From Alteromonas_F sp964429915 (lineage in GTDB: Bacteria; Pseudomonadota; Gammaproteobacteria; Enterobacterales; Alteromonadaceae), in assembly GCA_964429915.1 (NCBI GenBank), contig CAYSDZ010000014.1:1-64000 (forward strand): a stretch of 64,000 bases of DNA, in the 5' to 3' direction. This document shows positions 34,632 through 44,143 of this stretch, one piece after another. The stretch's first letter is position 1. Each line of letters opens with the position of its first letter. The notes under the pieces were generated by a model. The model searched no databases. It was not told the DNA's origin and saw only the letters and a program-made list of their open reading frames with translations. The translations under genes and the position numbers were made by a program.

Positions 34632-35453
34632 GTGTCAGTGAGTCAAAGTATAAGTGGCCTTTGGTTTCTTGGCATTACAAATGCTTATTTAACTTGTAGT
34701 TACATAGCTAATGTTGATTCTCAGTCTCAAGCAACAACCTCAACAGCAGCAGCGATTAATGAAATGACGAGTTCATTAGAACAGGTTGCTAAAAATATTA
34801 AATCAGTCAATGATTTAGCGCGAGAAGCAAAGCAAAACGGGCTTCAAGGAAGTAATACGATGCAGGACTTAGTAACAGAGTTTGAAACCGTACATAACGA
34901 TGTTAAACAAACACAAACGTCTATGACATTGCTAGGCACATACACAGATGAAATGTTTTCTCTAACGTCTTCAATTCAAAATATTGCTGAACAAACGAAT
35001 TTATTGGCTTTAAATGCGTCTATCGAAGCTGCAAGAGCGGGGGATGCTGGTCGAGGTTTTACGGTTGTAGCGGATGAAGTGCGTAAACTGGCTTTAGATA
35101 GCAGAAATTGTGCAGAAAATATCAATTCAGGTATTTTTGCTGTAAATGAGCAACGTTTAGAAGTGATCGACAACATCGGTCAGGTTACTGCGCATGTAAA
35201 ACGATGTCATGAGCAAGCATTAGCTGCTAATGCATTATTGAAAGATATTCAGTTGGAATCCGAGCAAGTACAACATCGTATTATGGAAATTTCAGTGAAT
35301 ACCGAGCAGCAAACACAAGTTACCACTGATATTTCTTTGAATATTGAACACGTCGTAGAGCACGCCGCTGCCAATGCAAATATCGCATCTGAAACCAAAA
35401 GCGTTGCCCAATACCTAAAAAGAATTACGCACACTAAAGAGCACGAAGTATGA
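34632..35453 (+). CDS. Short chemoreceptor signalling protein, possibly frameshifted at its N-terminus
   Basis: 273-residue methyl-accepting signalling domain. The conserved hairpin tip is EQTNLLALNASIEAARAGDAGRGF and following VVADEVRKLA, here split for length. The N-terminus is short: a hydrophobic stretch (GLWFLGITNAYLTCSYIA) leads straight into the signalling helix, without sensor or HAMP. In the -1 frame a TTG at 34538 has a strong AAGAGGG site and encodes a basic start plus a membrane helix (FVIIAIVGV) that ends where this frame begins. The original gene may therefore have started at 34538 and been split by an indel near 34630. GTG 34632 itself has a weak AGG site. The stop overlaps the NIT-domain gene by four bases. 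Confidence 0.65.
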   Translation: MSVSQSISGLWFLGITNAYLTCSYIANVDSQSQATTSTAAAINEMTSSLEQVAKNIKSVNDLAREAKQNGLQGSNTMQDLVTEFETVHNDVKQTQTSMTLLGTYTDEMFSLTSSIQNIAEQTNLLALNASIEAARAGDAGRGFTVVADEVRKLALDSRNCAENINSGIFAVNEQRLEVIDNIGQVTAHVKRCHEQALAANALLKDIQLESEQVQHRIMEISVNTEQQTQVTTDISLNIEHVVEHAAANANIASETKSVAQYLKRITHTKEHEV

Positions 35454-36286
35454 AGCTGTTTTTATTACTCCTTTCCGTCATCGGCATTGTTATGCTGGGG
35501 TTTGTATTTGACCGAGCGGCGAAGATTAAACTCAATCGGGCAATCTTACATTGTTTGCCATTGTTATACGCCATGATAGGGCAGTTACAAAAACACCGTG
35601 GCACCACTGCGGGTTATTTACAGGGAAATACGCAAGCTAAAAAAACGTTGAATGACATTCAACGTCAAGTGGCGTCAATTAAAAGCGAGTTATCCACTTA
35701 CCCTGTTCTGATTTCCATGGAGCGTTGGGTAAGCTTCGTTGATCATTGGTCTAGGCTGAAAGAAAGTTGCTTTTCGCTATCAGTTGAGGCTAGCTTTCAT
35801 CAGCATTCGGCAATGATCGAGAACTTGTTGTATTTGCTTGAGGATTTGGCTGATACCGCCCCGATTGTAGCAGATCACAAGCGGTATAGTAATGAACAGA
35901 TTAATTTACTCTGGCGAGATTTACCTTTGCTGGCTGAATGTATTGGTCAATCTCGAGCGGTGGCTATGCCCGTGGCTGTTAAAGGCGAAGCCAATCAAAT
36001 CGATAAGGTGAAAATTGCCTATTTGCGCGACAAGATTGCAAGTATATCTGCCAGTGTATTTAAGCAACTTAAAACAGCACCGTCTTCACAACACACTTCA
36101 CAGGCAATCATCAACGTAGCGTCTGAGAGTTGTGTACAATTTGTAGATACACTCAACCATTCATTTCTTGATGCAAAAAAAGTAGTTATCACGCCAGATG
36201 ACTATTTCAATGTGGCGAGTACCACGATGAACGCAGTGAATGACATCTTTAAGATCGAAATAGATGCATTCACTAAAGCGCACTAA
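35450..36286 (+). CDS. Membrane-anchored NIT-domain protein
   Basis: 278 residues. One N-terminal membrane helix (about 2-20, LFLLLLSVIGIVMLGFVF) is followed by an all-helical domain. The motif MIGQLQKHRGTTAGYLQGN matches the NIT (nitrate/nitrite-sensing) domain opening, usually LQxERGxSAgyl. There is no signalling output domain. The ATG lies in the stop of the preceding chemoreceptor fragment (ATGA overlap), so the two are co-translated; together they look like a split receptor, the sensor in one chain and the signalling domain in the other. Binding of nitrate or nitrite is a family inference and not shown by residues. Confidence 0.7.
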   Translation: MKLFLLLLSVIGIVMLGFVFDRAAKIKLNRAILHCLPLLYAMIGQLQKHRGTTAGYLQGNTQAKKTLNDIQRQVASIKSELSTYPVLISMERWVSFVDHWSRLKESCFSLSVEASFHQHSAMIENLLYLLEDLADTAPIVADHKRYSNEQINLLWRDLPLLAECIGQSRAVAMPVAVKGEANQIDKVKIAYLRDKIASISASVFKQLKTAPSSQHTSQAIINVASESCVQFVDTLNHSFLDAKKVVITPDDYFNVASTTMNAVNDIFKIEIDAFTKAH

Positions 36287-36304
36287 GGCTCTAATTTATG
36301 AGGT

Positions 36305-38368
36305 TTAGAAATGGAATACTTCGATATCCTTTTTAAGCTCAGCGCCATTTTCACTTAACAGCTCGGTAGCTTTCAAGGTGTCGTGTCCTTGGCTATACAT
36401 GGCTTCAGAGTCGTTTCGAATAGTTTCGATTCGATTGTTAATCTCATCTGCAACATTCGTTTGCTCTTCTGCAGCGACAGCAATTTGTGATGCCATATCG
36501 GTAATCTGGTCCAGCTCAGACTTAATTGCAAGGAAGTTATCAGTGCTCTTTTGTACTGTTTCGACTGCATTGACGCCGTTGGTTTGCAGCACTTCCATTT
36601 GTTTTGACGCTTTTACTGAGCCTGTCGTCAATGCCTCAATTTGGCTTTGAATTTGTTCAGTAGAATCATGAGTGCGTTTGGATAATTCTCGCACTTCGTC
36701 GGCAACCACGGCAAAACCTCGACCCATTTCGCCTGCTCTCGCTGCCTCAATAGCGGCATTAAGCGCAAGCAGATTAGTTTGCTCAGAGATCCCTTTAATT
36801 ACTTGGACAATATTACTGATTTGACTTGCTTCATTATTTAAGTTGGATACGAGGTCGCTAGTTTGCCCTAAATTGTCTATTAATCCGTCCATTGTTGACT
36901 TGGTTGTTTGTCCATCTTTTTCGCTGATCACTGACAAATCGTAGGCGCGTTTTACTGCATCCGAGGTGGCGGAAGACATGCGCGCCACTTCGTAAATCGT
37001 CGCCGTCATTTGCTTAATGGCAACAGCGATATTTTCCGTCGACTCTTTTTGGCTATCTATGAGTTCGATTGATTGGTTCATCGAATGCGTAACTGTACCT
37101 GTGGTTTGATCCATCGATAAAATCTGTTCGCGCACTTTTAACAAGGTTTTTTCAAAACTATCAATCAGTGAATTAAATGCATGACCTACCGAGCTAAGCT
37201 CGTTACTTCCCAAGGTTTCATTGCGAATTTTCATGTTTTTCGAGCGCGCTAGTTCGGTGATGTCTGCATTGAGTTTATTGAGCGGTGTATTAATGCTGGT
37301 AATTATTTTTGACGAAATAATAATCAGTAGAGCCAGTACAAACACTAATAAAATAATAGTATTGCGTACGGTTCTTTCCGCATCTTCCAAAAGAGAGAGC
37401 TTAGTTTCGGCAATGCTCAGCAGAATGTGATCTACCACTGCGGTATATCCGTCATTCATTTGCTCGCCATAATCTAGCCATTCTGGGCCTGTAATATCGA
37501 GTGGGGCGTCAACAAGTGTTTTTATTTTATTGCGAATTTTAAAATAGAGTGTTTGAGCTTTTCTAAACCCTTCTTTTTTATACAGCGAATCCGACATGAC
37601 CTGTTTGGTTTCTTCAGATGCAAACATTTCTAACGTGTCTCTGAAACTGACTTCTAAGACCCGCTGTTCCATTACATTACCGAAGCCCTTTATTCCAAGA
37701 TTTTTTGCTATCGAGTTGTAGATGTTGAGCACTTGTTTCATCATTGCGTCTTGTGCAAGGATAGCGTTCTGGTAAGCATTGACTTGAAGCGATAAGCGTT
37801 CGCTACCGCTCGACACTAACACAATTTGTTTTGTGCTTTTATTGAGTGCATCAACCAAATTGTTGATGGCAAGGTAACTCCAAAATTTAGAGGTACTTTT
37901 CGGGTCCTCGCGATAAGGGTCCAAGATATTCTTTTCGCGCTTATCAATTAATGAACGTGCAAAATCAAATTTTTCAACAAGGCTTTCAATATTTTCTATA
38001 TCACTTAGCAAAGTAGGAAACTGTTCAAGTTGATCGCCGTCATTCACAAAGGCTCTAAACTGAGTAAGTGCAGCATTGACCTTTGCCCTCGCGTCCAAAA
38101 GCTGCTGTTTATATTGAGTGCCTTCAGGGTTATCGGGTGTACTTGGGCCCAAATACAACTTAGAGTAAAACCGCTCTTGCTGTATCGCACTGATAAGCGG
38201 CGAAAGCTTGCTAATATATTGTTCTATTACTTCTAGCTGTTGAACTTTATCGAGCTCTTGCTGAGCAGAAAAATAACGCTCTGCACTCAAGAAAAAAATC
38301 GAGACCAAAGGAATGATGGTTAATGTTAATATGCGCGTTTTTACTTTGAATCTATTTATTATATTCAT
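36305..38368 (-). CDS. Methyl-accepting chemotaxis protein with NIT sensor domain
   Basis: 687-residue transmembrane chemoreceptor. First helix about 12-30, a periplasmic NIT-type sensor (about 45-325; SAIQQERFYSKLYLG), second helix about 338-360, HAMP (about 362-415) and an MCP signalling domain with the tip EQTNLLALNAAIEAARAGE and GRGFAVVADEVRELS. It should report to CheA/CheW. ATG 38368 is chosen over the GTG nine bases earlier because TGGATG lies upstream of the ATG. It is convergent with the stand-alone NIT protein gene, 18 bases apart, so two NIT systems face each other. Confidence 0.88.
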   Translation of the reverse strand: MNIINRFKVKTRILTLTIIPLVSIFFLSAERYFSAQQELDKVQQLEVIEQYISKLSPLISAIQQERFYSKLYLGPSTPDNPEGTQYKQQLLDARAKVNAALTQFRAFVNDGDQLEQFPTLLSDIENIESLVEKFDFARSLIDKREKNILDPYREDPKSTSKFWSYLAINNLVDALNKSTKQIVLVSSGSERLSLQVNAYQNAILAQDAMMKQVLNIYNSIAKNLGIKGFGNVMEQRVLEVSFRDTLEMFASEETKQVMSDSLYKKEGFRKAQTLYFKIRNKIKTLVDAPLDITGPEWLDYGEQMNDGYTAVVDHILLSIAETKLSLLEDAERTVRNTIILLVFVLALLIIISSKIITSINTPLNKLNADITELARSKNMKIRNETLGSNELSSVGHAFNSLIDSFEKTLLKVREQILSMDQTTGTVTHSMNQSIELIDSQKESTENIAVAIKQMTATIYEVARMSSATSDAVKRAYDLSVISEKDGQTTKSTMDGLIDNLGQTSDLVSNLNNEASQISNIVQVIKGISEQTNLLALNAAIEAARAGEMGRGFAVVADEVRELSKRTHDSTEQIQSQIEALTTGSVKASKQMEVLQTNGVNAVETVQKSTDNFLAIKSELDQITDMASQIAVAAEEQTNVADEINNRIETIRNDSEAMYSQGHDTLKATELLSENGAELKKDIEVFHF

Positions 38369-38586
38369 AACATCCACATCGAAATTCAGGACCTTGAAGA
38401 CCTATTTATCCCAGTACAAAGCCAATAGTACAAAGCGAACTGAGCGACTTCTTCCTATAAAGTGTAGTATACAAGTTATCGGTTGGTTAATCGTATACTG
38501 AATAAATATAGATATACTTTTACATAACTTCTAATAATTTCTAAATGACGAGCCTGTTTTTATCGGCTTGTTTATTTTTAAATCGT

Positions 38587-39327
38587 TTAAGCCTGGCAGT
38601 TAAAGCTATTGCCGTTTTCTGCTTTACTGACATCACTCATTAAATATACATACAAAAGCATGATTTCTTGCGGCGTTTTTAATTTTTCTGGGTTTTCAGC
38701 CGGATAAGCTTTTGCTCTCATGCCAGTTCGCGTTGCACCAGGGTTGATACAATTAAATCGCACAGCACTATTTTTATACTCATCTGCGAGTACTTGCATC
38801 ATACCTTCGGTGGCAAATTTCGATACTGAATAGGCCCCCCAATAAGCGCGACCTTTCTTCCCAACCCCCGAACTGGTAAAAATAACAGATGCTGAAGATG
38901 ACAGGGTGAGGCCAGGTATCAATGCTTGAGTCATTTGCGCGGTTGCAGTTACATTCACTCGAAGCACTTCGTCCCACTCGCTTTCTTTTATTTCTGCAAA
39001 GGGGCTTAAATCTCCCAATACACTGGCATTATGTAGGCACCCGTCTAATGAACCGTACTCAGACACAATGGTGCTGGCCATATCGTAATAATTTTGCAAT
39101 GTTGCGCCATTCATATCGAGAGGGATGATTGACGGCTGTTTATATTTTTTAGCGATGATTTCATCGTAAACCGCCTCAAGCTTTTCGACAGTTCGGCCTA
39201 GTAATATGCAGCGAGCACCACATTCAGCATATGTAAGCGCTGCCTGCTTTCCGATACCATCACCGGCCCCTGTAATTAGTATCGTTTTATCTTCCAAAGT
39301 TGCGCTATCATAAGTAAACTCAAACAT
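38587..39327 (-). CDS. yciK: YciK-family short-chain dehydrogenase
   Basis: 246-residue NAD(P)-dependent SDR. The nucleotide motif is TGAGDGIGKQAA, followed by CLHNASVLGDLSPF and the active site S...YWGAYSVSKFATEG, and PGATRTGMRAKAYPAENP, all features of E. coli YciK. The physiological substrate is unknown. GGGGAA upstream of the ATG supports the start. A single gene, divergent from the lipase gene. Confidence 0.92.
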   Translation of the reverse strand: MFEFTYDSATLEDKTILITGAGDGIGKQAALTYAECGARCILLGRTVEKLEAVYDEIIAKKYKQPSIIPLDMNGATLQNYYDMASTIVSEYGSLDGCLHNASVLGDLSPFAEIKESEWDEVLRVNVTATAQMTQALIPGLTLSSSASVIFTSSGVGKKGRAYWGAYSVSKFATEGMMQVLADEYKNSAVRFNCINPGATRTGMRAKAYPAENPEKLKTPQEIMLLYVYLMSDVSKAENGNSFNCQA

Positions 39328-39602
39328 CTTCTATTTCCCCTAAGTGAGTAGCATGGAATGATACTGAAAGGAATGACACTGCCAAGTAAAAAACGCTTGC
39401 GAGATGAAAATTACTCGCCTTACTTACAAATGATTAACAAACCTTTGCAAAAAGCTTATAAAGTCAATACTATTAGTTAAACTCAACTGGTCTAACTTGT
39501 TGGCGTCGTTATAAAAAATTTCGACACTTAACAGAATGCAAAGTCAGTTAAAGTACGAAGACCAAAAGTACAAAAGAAATTACGATTTACCAGGGAGTAC
39601 GA

Positions 39603-42206
39603 ATGAGAAAACTTGTAATTAGCACCAGTATCGCCGTAGCGCTAGGAATAACAGGCTGTGGCAGTGATGAAACCATAGAGGAACTTCAGGAGCAAACACC
39701 TTCAGCTAGCCCGTTTTCAAGAGTGGTATTTGACCCAGGTGCAGGCAATATAAGCGTACCGAATGACCTGTTGTTGTTGCCCGGTGATGACGGTTTTTTT
39801 GATTTTACTCTTAATGTACCTGTTGACGATCCTAGCGACTTTTCCGATCCCACTAACGCGCTCAACGTGCTGGACGGTTGGTCAACATCTACACCATTTA
39901 CGCTTGCCGTTTCTACCCCAGCTAACACGTCGTTAGATGCCTCGACACTCTCAGCTGGTGTGCTTATTTATGAAGCAACACTTGGCTTGGATAATCGCGA
40001 CCCTGAATGCGCACAAATTACCGTGCCGTCTGCAGGTTGTAAAATTGGCGACCAGTTAACATTTGGTGTTGATTATGTACTGAGCCTATCTGGCGGTAAT
40101 ACGATTAATGTGGTGCCATTAAGACCGCTTTCACCTGCCCAAGGTTATATGCTGGTGATCACCACAGACTTACAAGATTCAAATGGAAATCCGGTTCAAG
40201 GCTCAGCGACATGGGAATCGGTCAGCGCTGATATTAATCAGTTTCCTCTTTCGTCTGAATCACAATTAGCGCTTCAGGGCTTGATTAATTCATTGATAGA
40301 TCCTTTGTTGAGTATTGGCTTTGAAAGAGAGGATATTTCGTATGTGTCTGCTTTTACGACTCAAAGCACTACGACTGCGCTTGAAACTATTAAACAATTA
40401 TACGTGGCTGAGTTCGCTGCGCGCAGTGCAGCAGGCGACCCAGCTGCGGGACTCGCTTTACCAAGAATTGTTGCGACGGATGCAGCTGGCCCACAAAATG
40501 CAATGGAAGCATTGGGTTTAGTTAATTCAGATACAGTAAGCGGTGCGGTGCAGTTAGGTATTTCCCAACTTCCTCCAGAAGCTGCTGCGTTAATTCCTGC
40601 CATAGAGGCAACTGATTTTAGTGTGTTACAAACGTGCGACGGTCTCTTAGGTACTGCATCGGGAGCGTTGGAAAGTGTGTTTGGGCCAGTAAATGAATTT
40701 GCTCAAGGAGTGGCGGCGGGAGTGCTTGGGCAAGTGGGTGCATTTTGTGCTGCGAAAATAGCGACAGCAACCATATCATTGCCTTATTACTCTCCAGTAC
40801 CCACAGAGGAAAATCCGTTAGCGCCGATCACGGAATTTTGGGAAGCGGCCTGTGACAGCGGTGTCGTATTGGCTGGGGCGCCTGCTGAAGTCCTTGCGTC
40901 AGCGACTCCTGGTCCTAATGCCGCATTGTGTTCACAAGTAGGATTGGCCGATTTAAGAATAAACGACTTACCACTTGATTCGGCCAGACATATCACGCGA
41001 TTTAATCCTGTTCCGCTGCCCAAAGGGCGTGTTAATGGAAATGAACAACTAAACGTTCAAATTACGATACCCAATCCTGTGGTTTCCACTGCGCTAGGCT
41101 TTCCGATTTCTGAACCTGAATCAGGCTGGCCTGTAGCTATGTTAATGCACGGTATTACCGGCAACAGACAACAAATGTTGGCAATAAGTGGTGCATTATC
41201 GGTAGCAGGTATTGCCACCGTCGCGATAGACCAACCTGTTCATGGTGAACGAGGCTTTGATGTCGACGGCGATGGTGTCGACGAAATCAATGCGTCGGTT
41301 AACGTGATCGATTACATGAATCTGAACAGTTTGCCGACAGGACGCGATAACTTGCGTCAAAGCGTGTCTGATTTACTTGGTCTGCGTTTGGGTTTAAATG
41401 CATTTATTGATGCTAGCCCTACTCAAGCTATTAATTTAGACAGCCAAAATGTATCTGTTATGGGCGTTTCGTTAGGTGCTATCGCTTCGGGTAGTTTTGC
41501 CGCCATCGCAAATATGCCCTTTGAGGGCGACTTGGCCCCGTTGAGTGGTTTGTTTGAAGTTAAAACGGCTTCGCTAGAATCACCAGGTGGAGGCATTGCC
41601 AACTTCCTGATTGAGTCTCCGGCTTTTGGTCCGCAAATCAGAGCACTGCTTTTGCTGGGTGGGTCGGAAGATTTTAGGAATTTTTTGCTTAGCACCCAAG
41701 GAACCATTAGCGTAGAAAATAGCGTGTTGGTAGCGTCAGCTAATGCGTTTTTGCAAGCGCTTAATGCTGAGCAGAGTGCGGCAATTCAAAGCGTATTTGC
41801 TCAGTTTGTTTTTGCAGCACAAACGGTCATTGATGCCGGTGATCCAATCAACTATGGAGCTATTTTAGGCGCAAATACACCTACATTGATGCAAACGGTA
41901 GTAGGTGACGGTGGACCTGTTAATTTGCCCGACCAAGTCATTTCGGTATCAACCGATTTGCCTTTATCTGGACAGCTACCTTATGCAGGTGTAGTTGGCT
42001 TGCAAGCTATCACATCAACTACAGTTGACACTACAGGTGAAGGGGTAAGTGGCTTGGTTCAGTTTAACTCTGGCGCTCATGCTTCTAGTTTAAGCCCAGT
42101 AGCAAGCCCATCTGTTACCCTTGAAATGCAGCAGCAAGTTGCTGGGTTTATGGCGAGCCAAGGTGCGGTTATTCCTGTTACTAACGAAAGCGTGATTGCA
42201 AACTAA
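39603..42206 (+). CDS. VolA/Pla-1-type lipase lipoprotein
   Basis: 867-residue lipoprotein. The signal peptide ends in the lipobox GITGC (Cys near 19). The N-terminal region matches the Pla-1/cef family (FSRVVFDPGAGNISVPNDLL), with an alpha/beta hydrolase domain downstream: oxyanion region MLMHGITGNRQQ, nucleophile elbow MGVSLGAIASG (Ser near 622) and a late acidic/His region (GAHASSL). Vibrio VolA is a surface-exposed lysophospholipase that releases fatty acids for growth. A similar outer-membrane role is likely here. Monocistronic: it ends in a strong terminator. Confidence 0.88.
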   Translation: MRKLVISTSIAVALGITGCGSDETIEELQEQTPSASPFSRVVFDPGAGNISVPNDLLLLPGDDGFFDFTLNVPVDDPSDFSDPTNALNVLDGWSTSTPFTLAVSTPANTSLDASTLSAGVLIYEATLGLDNRDPECAQITVPSAGCKIGDQLTFGVDYVLSLSGGNTINVVPLRPLSPAQGYMLVITTDLQDSNGNPVQGSATWESVSADINQFPLSSESQLALQGLINSLIDPLLSIGFEREDISYVSAFTTQSTTTALETIKQLYVAEFAARSAAGDPAAGLALPRIVATDAAGPQNAMEALGLVNSDTVSGAVQLGISQLPPEAAALIPAIEATDFSVLQTCDGLLGTASGALESVFGPVNEFAQGVAAGVLGQVGAFCAAKIATATISLPYYSPVPTEENPLAPITEFWEAACDSGVVLAGAPAEVLASATPGPNAALCSQVGLADLRINDLPLDSARHITRFNPVPLPKGRVNGNEQLNVQITIPNPVVSTALGFPISEPESGWPVAMLMHGITGNRQQMLAISGALSVAGIATVAIDQPVHGERGFDVDGDGVDEINASVNVIDYMNLNSLPTGRDNLRQSVSDLLGLRLGLNAFIDASPTQAINLDSQNVSVMGVSLGAIASGSFAAIANMPFEGDLAPLSGLFEVKTASLESPGGGIANFLIESPAFGPQIRALLLLGGSEDFRNFLLSTQGTISVENSVLVASANAFLQALNAEQSAAIQSVFAQFVFAAQTVIDAGDPINYGAILGANTPTLMQTVVGDGGPVNLPDQVISVSTDLPLSGQLPYAGVVGLQAITSTTVDTTGEGVSGLVQFNSGAHASSLSPVASPSVTLEMQQQVAGFMASQGAVIPVTNESVIAN

Positions 42207-42236
42207 TTTAATCGCTATTACTACTAATTAGAAATT

Positions 42237-42269
42237 AAGCCGGAAAAGATAGTTTTCCGGCTTTTTTTT
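42237..42269 (+). terminator. Intrinsic terminator after the VolA-like lipase
   Basis: AAGCCGGAAAA, loop GATAG, TTTTCCGGCTT, then a T-run. An 11-bp stem. Confidence 0.88.
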
Positions 42270-42323
42270 GTTAAGACTGATACACTACGGGTTTGAGAAC
42301 GATGAAATAAATACGAGGTATCT

Positions 42324-43340
42324 TTGGAATTTCTATTTGAATATGGGCTATTTCTAGCCAAGGCGATCACTGTTGTAGTTGCTGTAGCGATTGTTGTTGG
42401 TCTTGTAGCCGGTACTGCAATGAAGCAAAAGCCGGGCAAGGGTCAATTAGAGATAAAATCGATCAGTGAGCAATTAGGTGAAGTGAAACAGTATGCTCAG
42501 CAAGTCATTCTAGACAAAGCGACACTAAAAAAACAACAGAAAGAAGAGAAAAAAGCGCAGAAAAACAAAGAGAAATCAGACGCCGAGCAGTCAAGGCTTT
42601 TTGTGATCAATTTTAAAGGTTCGATGGACGCGAATGAAGTTGACCATTTACGGGAAGAAGTCACCGCAATTTTGTGCGTAGCGACGAAAGACGATGAGGT
42701 ATTGATTAACATTGAAAGCGGGGGAGGGGTTGTACATGGCTATGGTCTTGCCGCATCGCAATTACAACGCATCAAAGAAAAGCAGATCCCACTTACGGCA
42801 TCGGTCGACAAAGTAGCTGCAAGTGGTGGATATATGATGGCCTGTGTTGCCGATAAAGTACTCAGTGCCCCCTTTGCTATTATTGGTTCGATTGGCGTTA
42901 TTGCACAATTACCCAACTTTAATAAGCTGTTAAAAAAGAACAATATTGACTTTGAACAGCACACCGCAGGTAATTTTAAACGTACGCTTACCCTGTTCGG
43001 AGAAAACACCGACGAAGGGAGAGAAAAATTTAGGGAAGAGCTAGGCGAAGTACACGAGTTGTTTAAACATCACGTAAGCACCCATCGAGCCACGGTCGAT
43101 ATAGAAAAAGTAGCAACGGGTGAGCATTGGTATGGTACGCAAGCAAAAGAATTAGGCTTGGTAGACGAAGTGACCACATCCGACGATTACTTGCTAAGTC
43201 AATATGAAAACAAAGCAATTTTCTCAGTAAAGTATTCGCTAAGAAAAAACGTCGCAGAAAAGTTAGGTTTGGCAACCGCCAGTGTTGTTGAAAAAACGTG
43301 GCTTAAGTTGTGGGAAAGCGCATCTGTTTGGTCTAAATGA
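42324..43340 (+). CDS. sohB: Inner-membrane serine peptidase SohB
   Basis: 338 residues, near the E. coli SohB length (349). N-terminal membrane helix (about 11-31), a charged linker, then an S49 (signal peptide peptidase A) domain. The nucleophile lies in VAASGGYMMAC (Ser near 168) and the base Lys in TAGNFKRTLTLFGEN (near 220). It faces the periplasm and is thought to cut membrane-embedded peptides. The TTG start is supported by CGAGGT just upstream and by the hydrophobic N-terminus it gives. Confidence 0.93.
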   Translation: MEFLFEYGLFLAKAITVVVAVAIVVGLVAGTAMKQKPGKGQLEIKSISEQLGEVKQYAQQVILDKATLKKQQKEEKKAQKNKEKSDAEQSRLFVINFKGSMDANEVDHLREEVTAILCVATKDDEVLINIESGGGVVHGYGLAASQLQRIKEKQIPLTASVDKVAASGGYMMACVADKVLSAPFAIIGSIGVIAQLPNFNKLLKKNNIDFEQHTAGNFKRTLTLFGENTDEGREKFREELGEVHELFKHHVSTHRATVDIEKVATGEHWYGTQAKELGLVDEVTTSDDYLLSQYENKAIFSVKYSLRKNVAEKLGLATASVVEKTWLKLWESASVWSK

Positions 43341-43366
43341 TGCAAACCAAGAATTGAGATTAGTTT

Positions 43367-44125
43367 ATGTCAGTGTCGAGAAACGTGTTATTAGCTGAAC
43401 TGAATGCCTTGTTGACTCCAAAAGAGTATAAAGACTTTTGTCCTAATGGCTTACAAGTGCAAGGCAGTGACGGAATTAGCAAAGTAGTCACTGGCGTTAC
43501 TGCATCACAAGCCTTAATCGATGCTGCGGTCGCTCATAATGCCGATACTATACTCGTTCATCATGGTTATTTTTGGAAAAATGAGCCCGCTAATATTGTT
43601 GGTATGAAGTACCAACGTATTAAAACCTTGATTGAAAATAATATTAACCTTATTGCCTTTCATTTGCCGCTAGATTGTCATCCGCAGATTGGAAATAATG
43701 CTCAACTAGGCCAGCTTCTTAATTTTCACAATGTTGCACCTTTGCAAAGTAGTAAACCTAAAGGCATTGTGTACGAAGGTCTTACCCATCAACCCGTTTC
43801 AGGTGAACAACTACAAGCTGACATCGCACGAACCTTAGACAGAGATATACTATGGGTAGGTGATGATACGCCAATTACGCGGGTGGCATGGTGTACAGGT
43901 GGGGGACAGGGATATATCGAAACGGCTTTAACGGAAGGCGCGGATGCCTTTATTACTGGCGAAGTGTCAGAGCAAACGGTGCATGTGGCTCGTGAAGCCG
44001 GCATTCATTTTTTCAGCGCAGGTCATCATGCGACTGAGCGTTACGGCGTTAAGGCTTTGGGCGAATGGATTGCGAAAAATATGAATGTCGATGTTCAATT
44101 TGTCGATATTCCAAACCCTGCCTAA
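43367..44125 (+). CDS. Nif3-like dinuclear metal centre protein (YbgI)
   Basis: 252 residues, the usual length of the short Nif3/YbgI form. Metal ligands are visible in LVHHGYFWK, IAFHLPLDCH and the C-terminal SAGHHATERYG. It forms a hexameric ring with two metals per subunit. Its role is debated, with GTP cyclohydrolase-like hydrolase activity proposed. It starts 26 bases after sohB and runs into cmoM 18 bases later, so the three may be one transcript. Confidence 0.93.
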   Translation: MSVSRNVLLAELNALLTPKEYKDFCPNGLQVQGSDGISKVVTGVTASQALIDAAVAHNADTILVHHGYFWKNEPANIVGMKYQRIKTLIENNINLIAFHLPLDCHPQIGNNAQLGQLLNFHNVAPLQSSKPKGIVYEGLTHQPVSGEQLQADIARTLDRDILWVGDDTPITRVAWCTGGGQGYIETALTEGADAFITGEVSEQTVHVAREAGIHFFSAGHHATERYGVKALGEWIAKNMNVDVQFVDIPNPA

Positions 44126-44143
44126 ACAAGACGGCTTAATACA

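Noticed and set aside
38520..38586. AGCC/GGCT hairpin after yciK as a terminator
   Set aside because: The stem is four pairs and the T-run is on the wrong side for the minus-strand gene.
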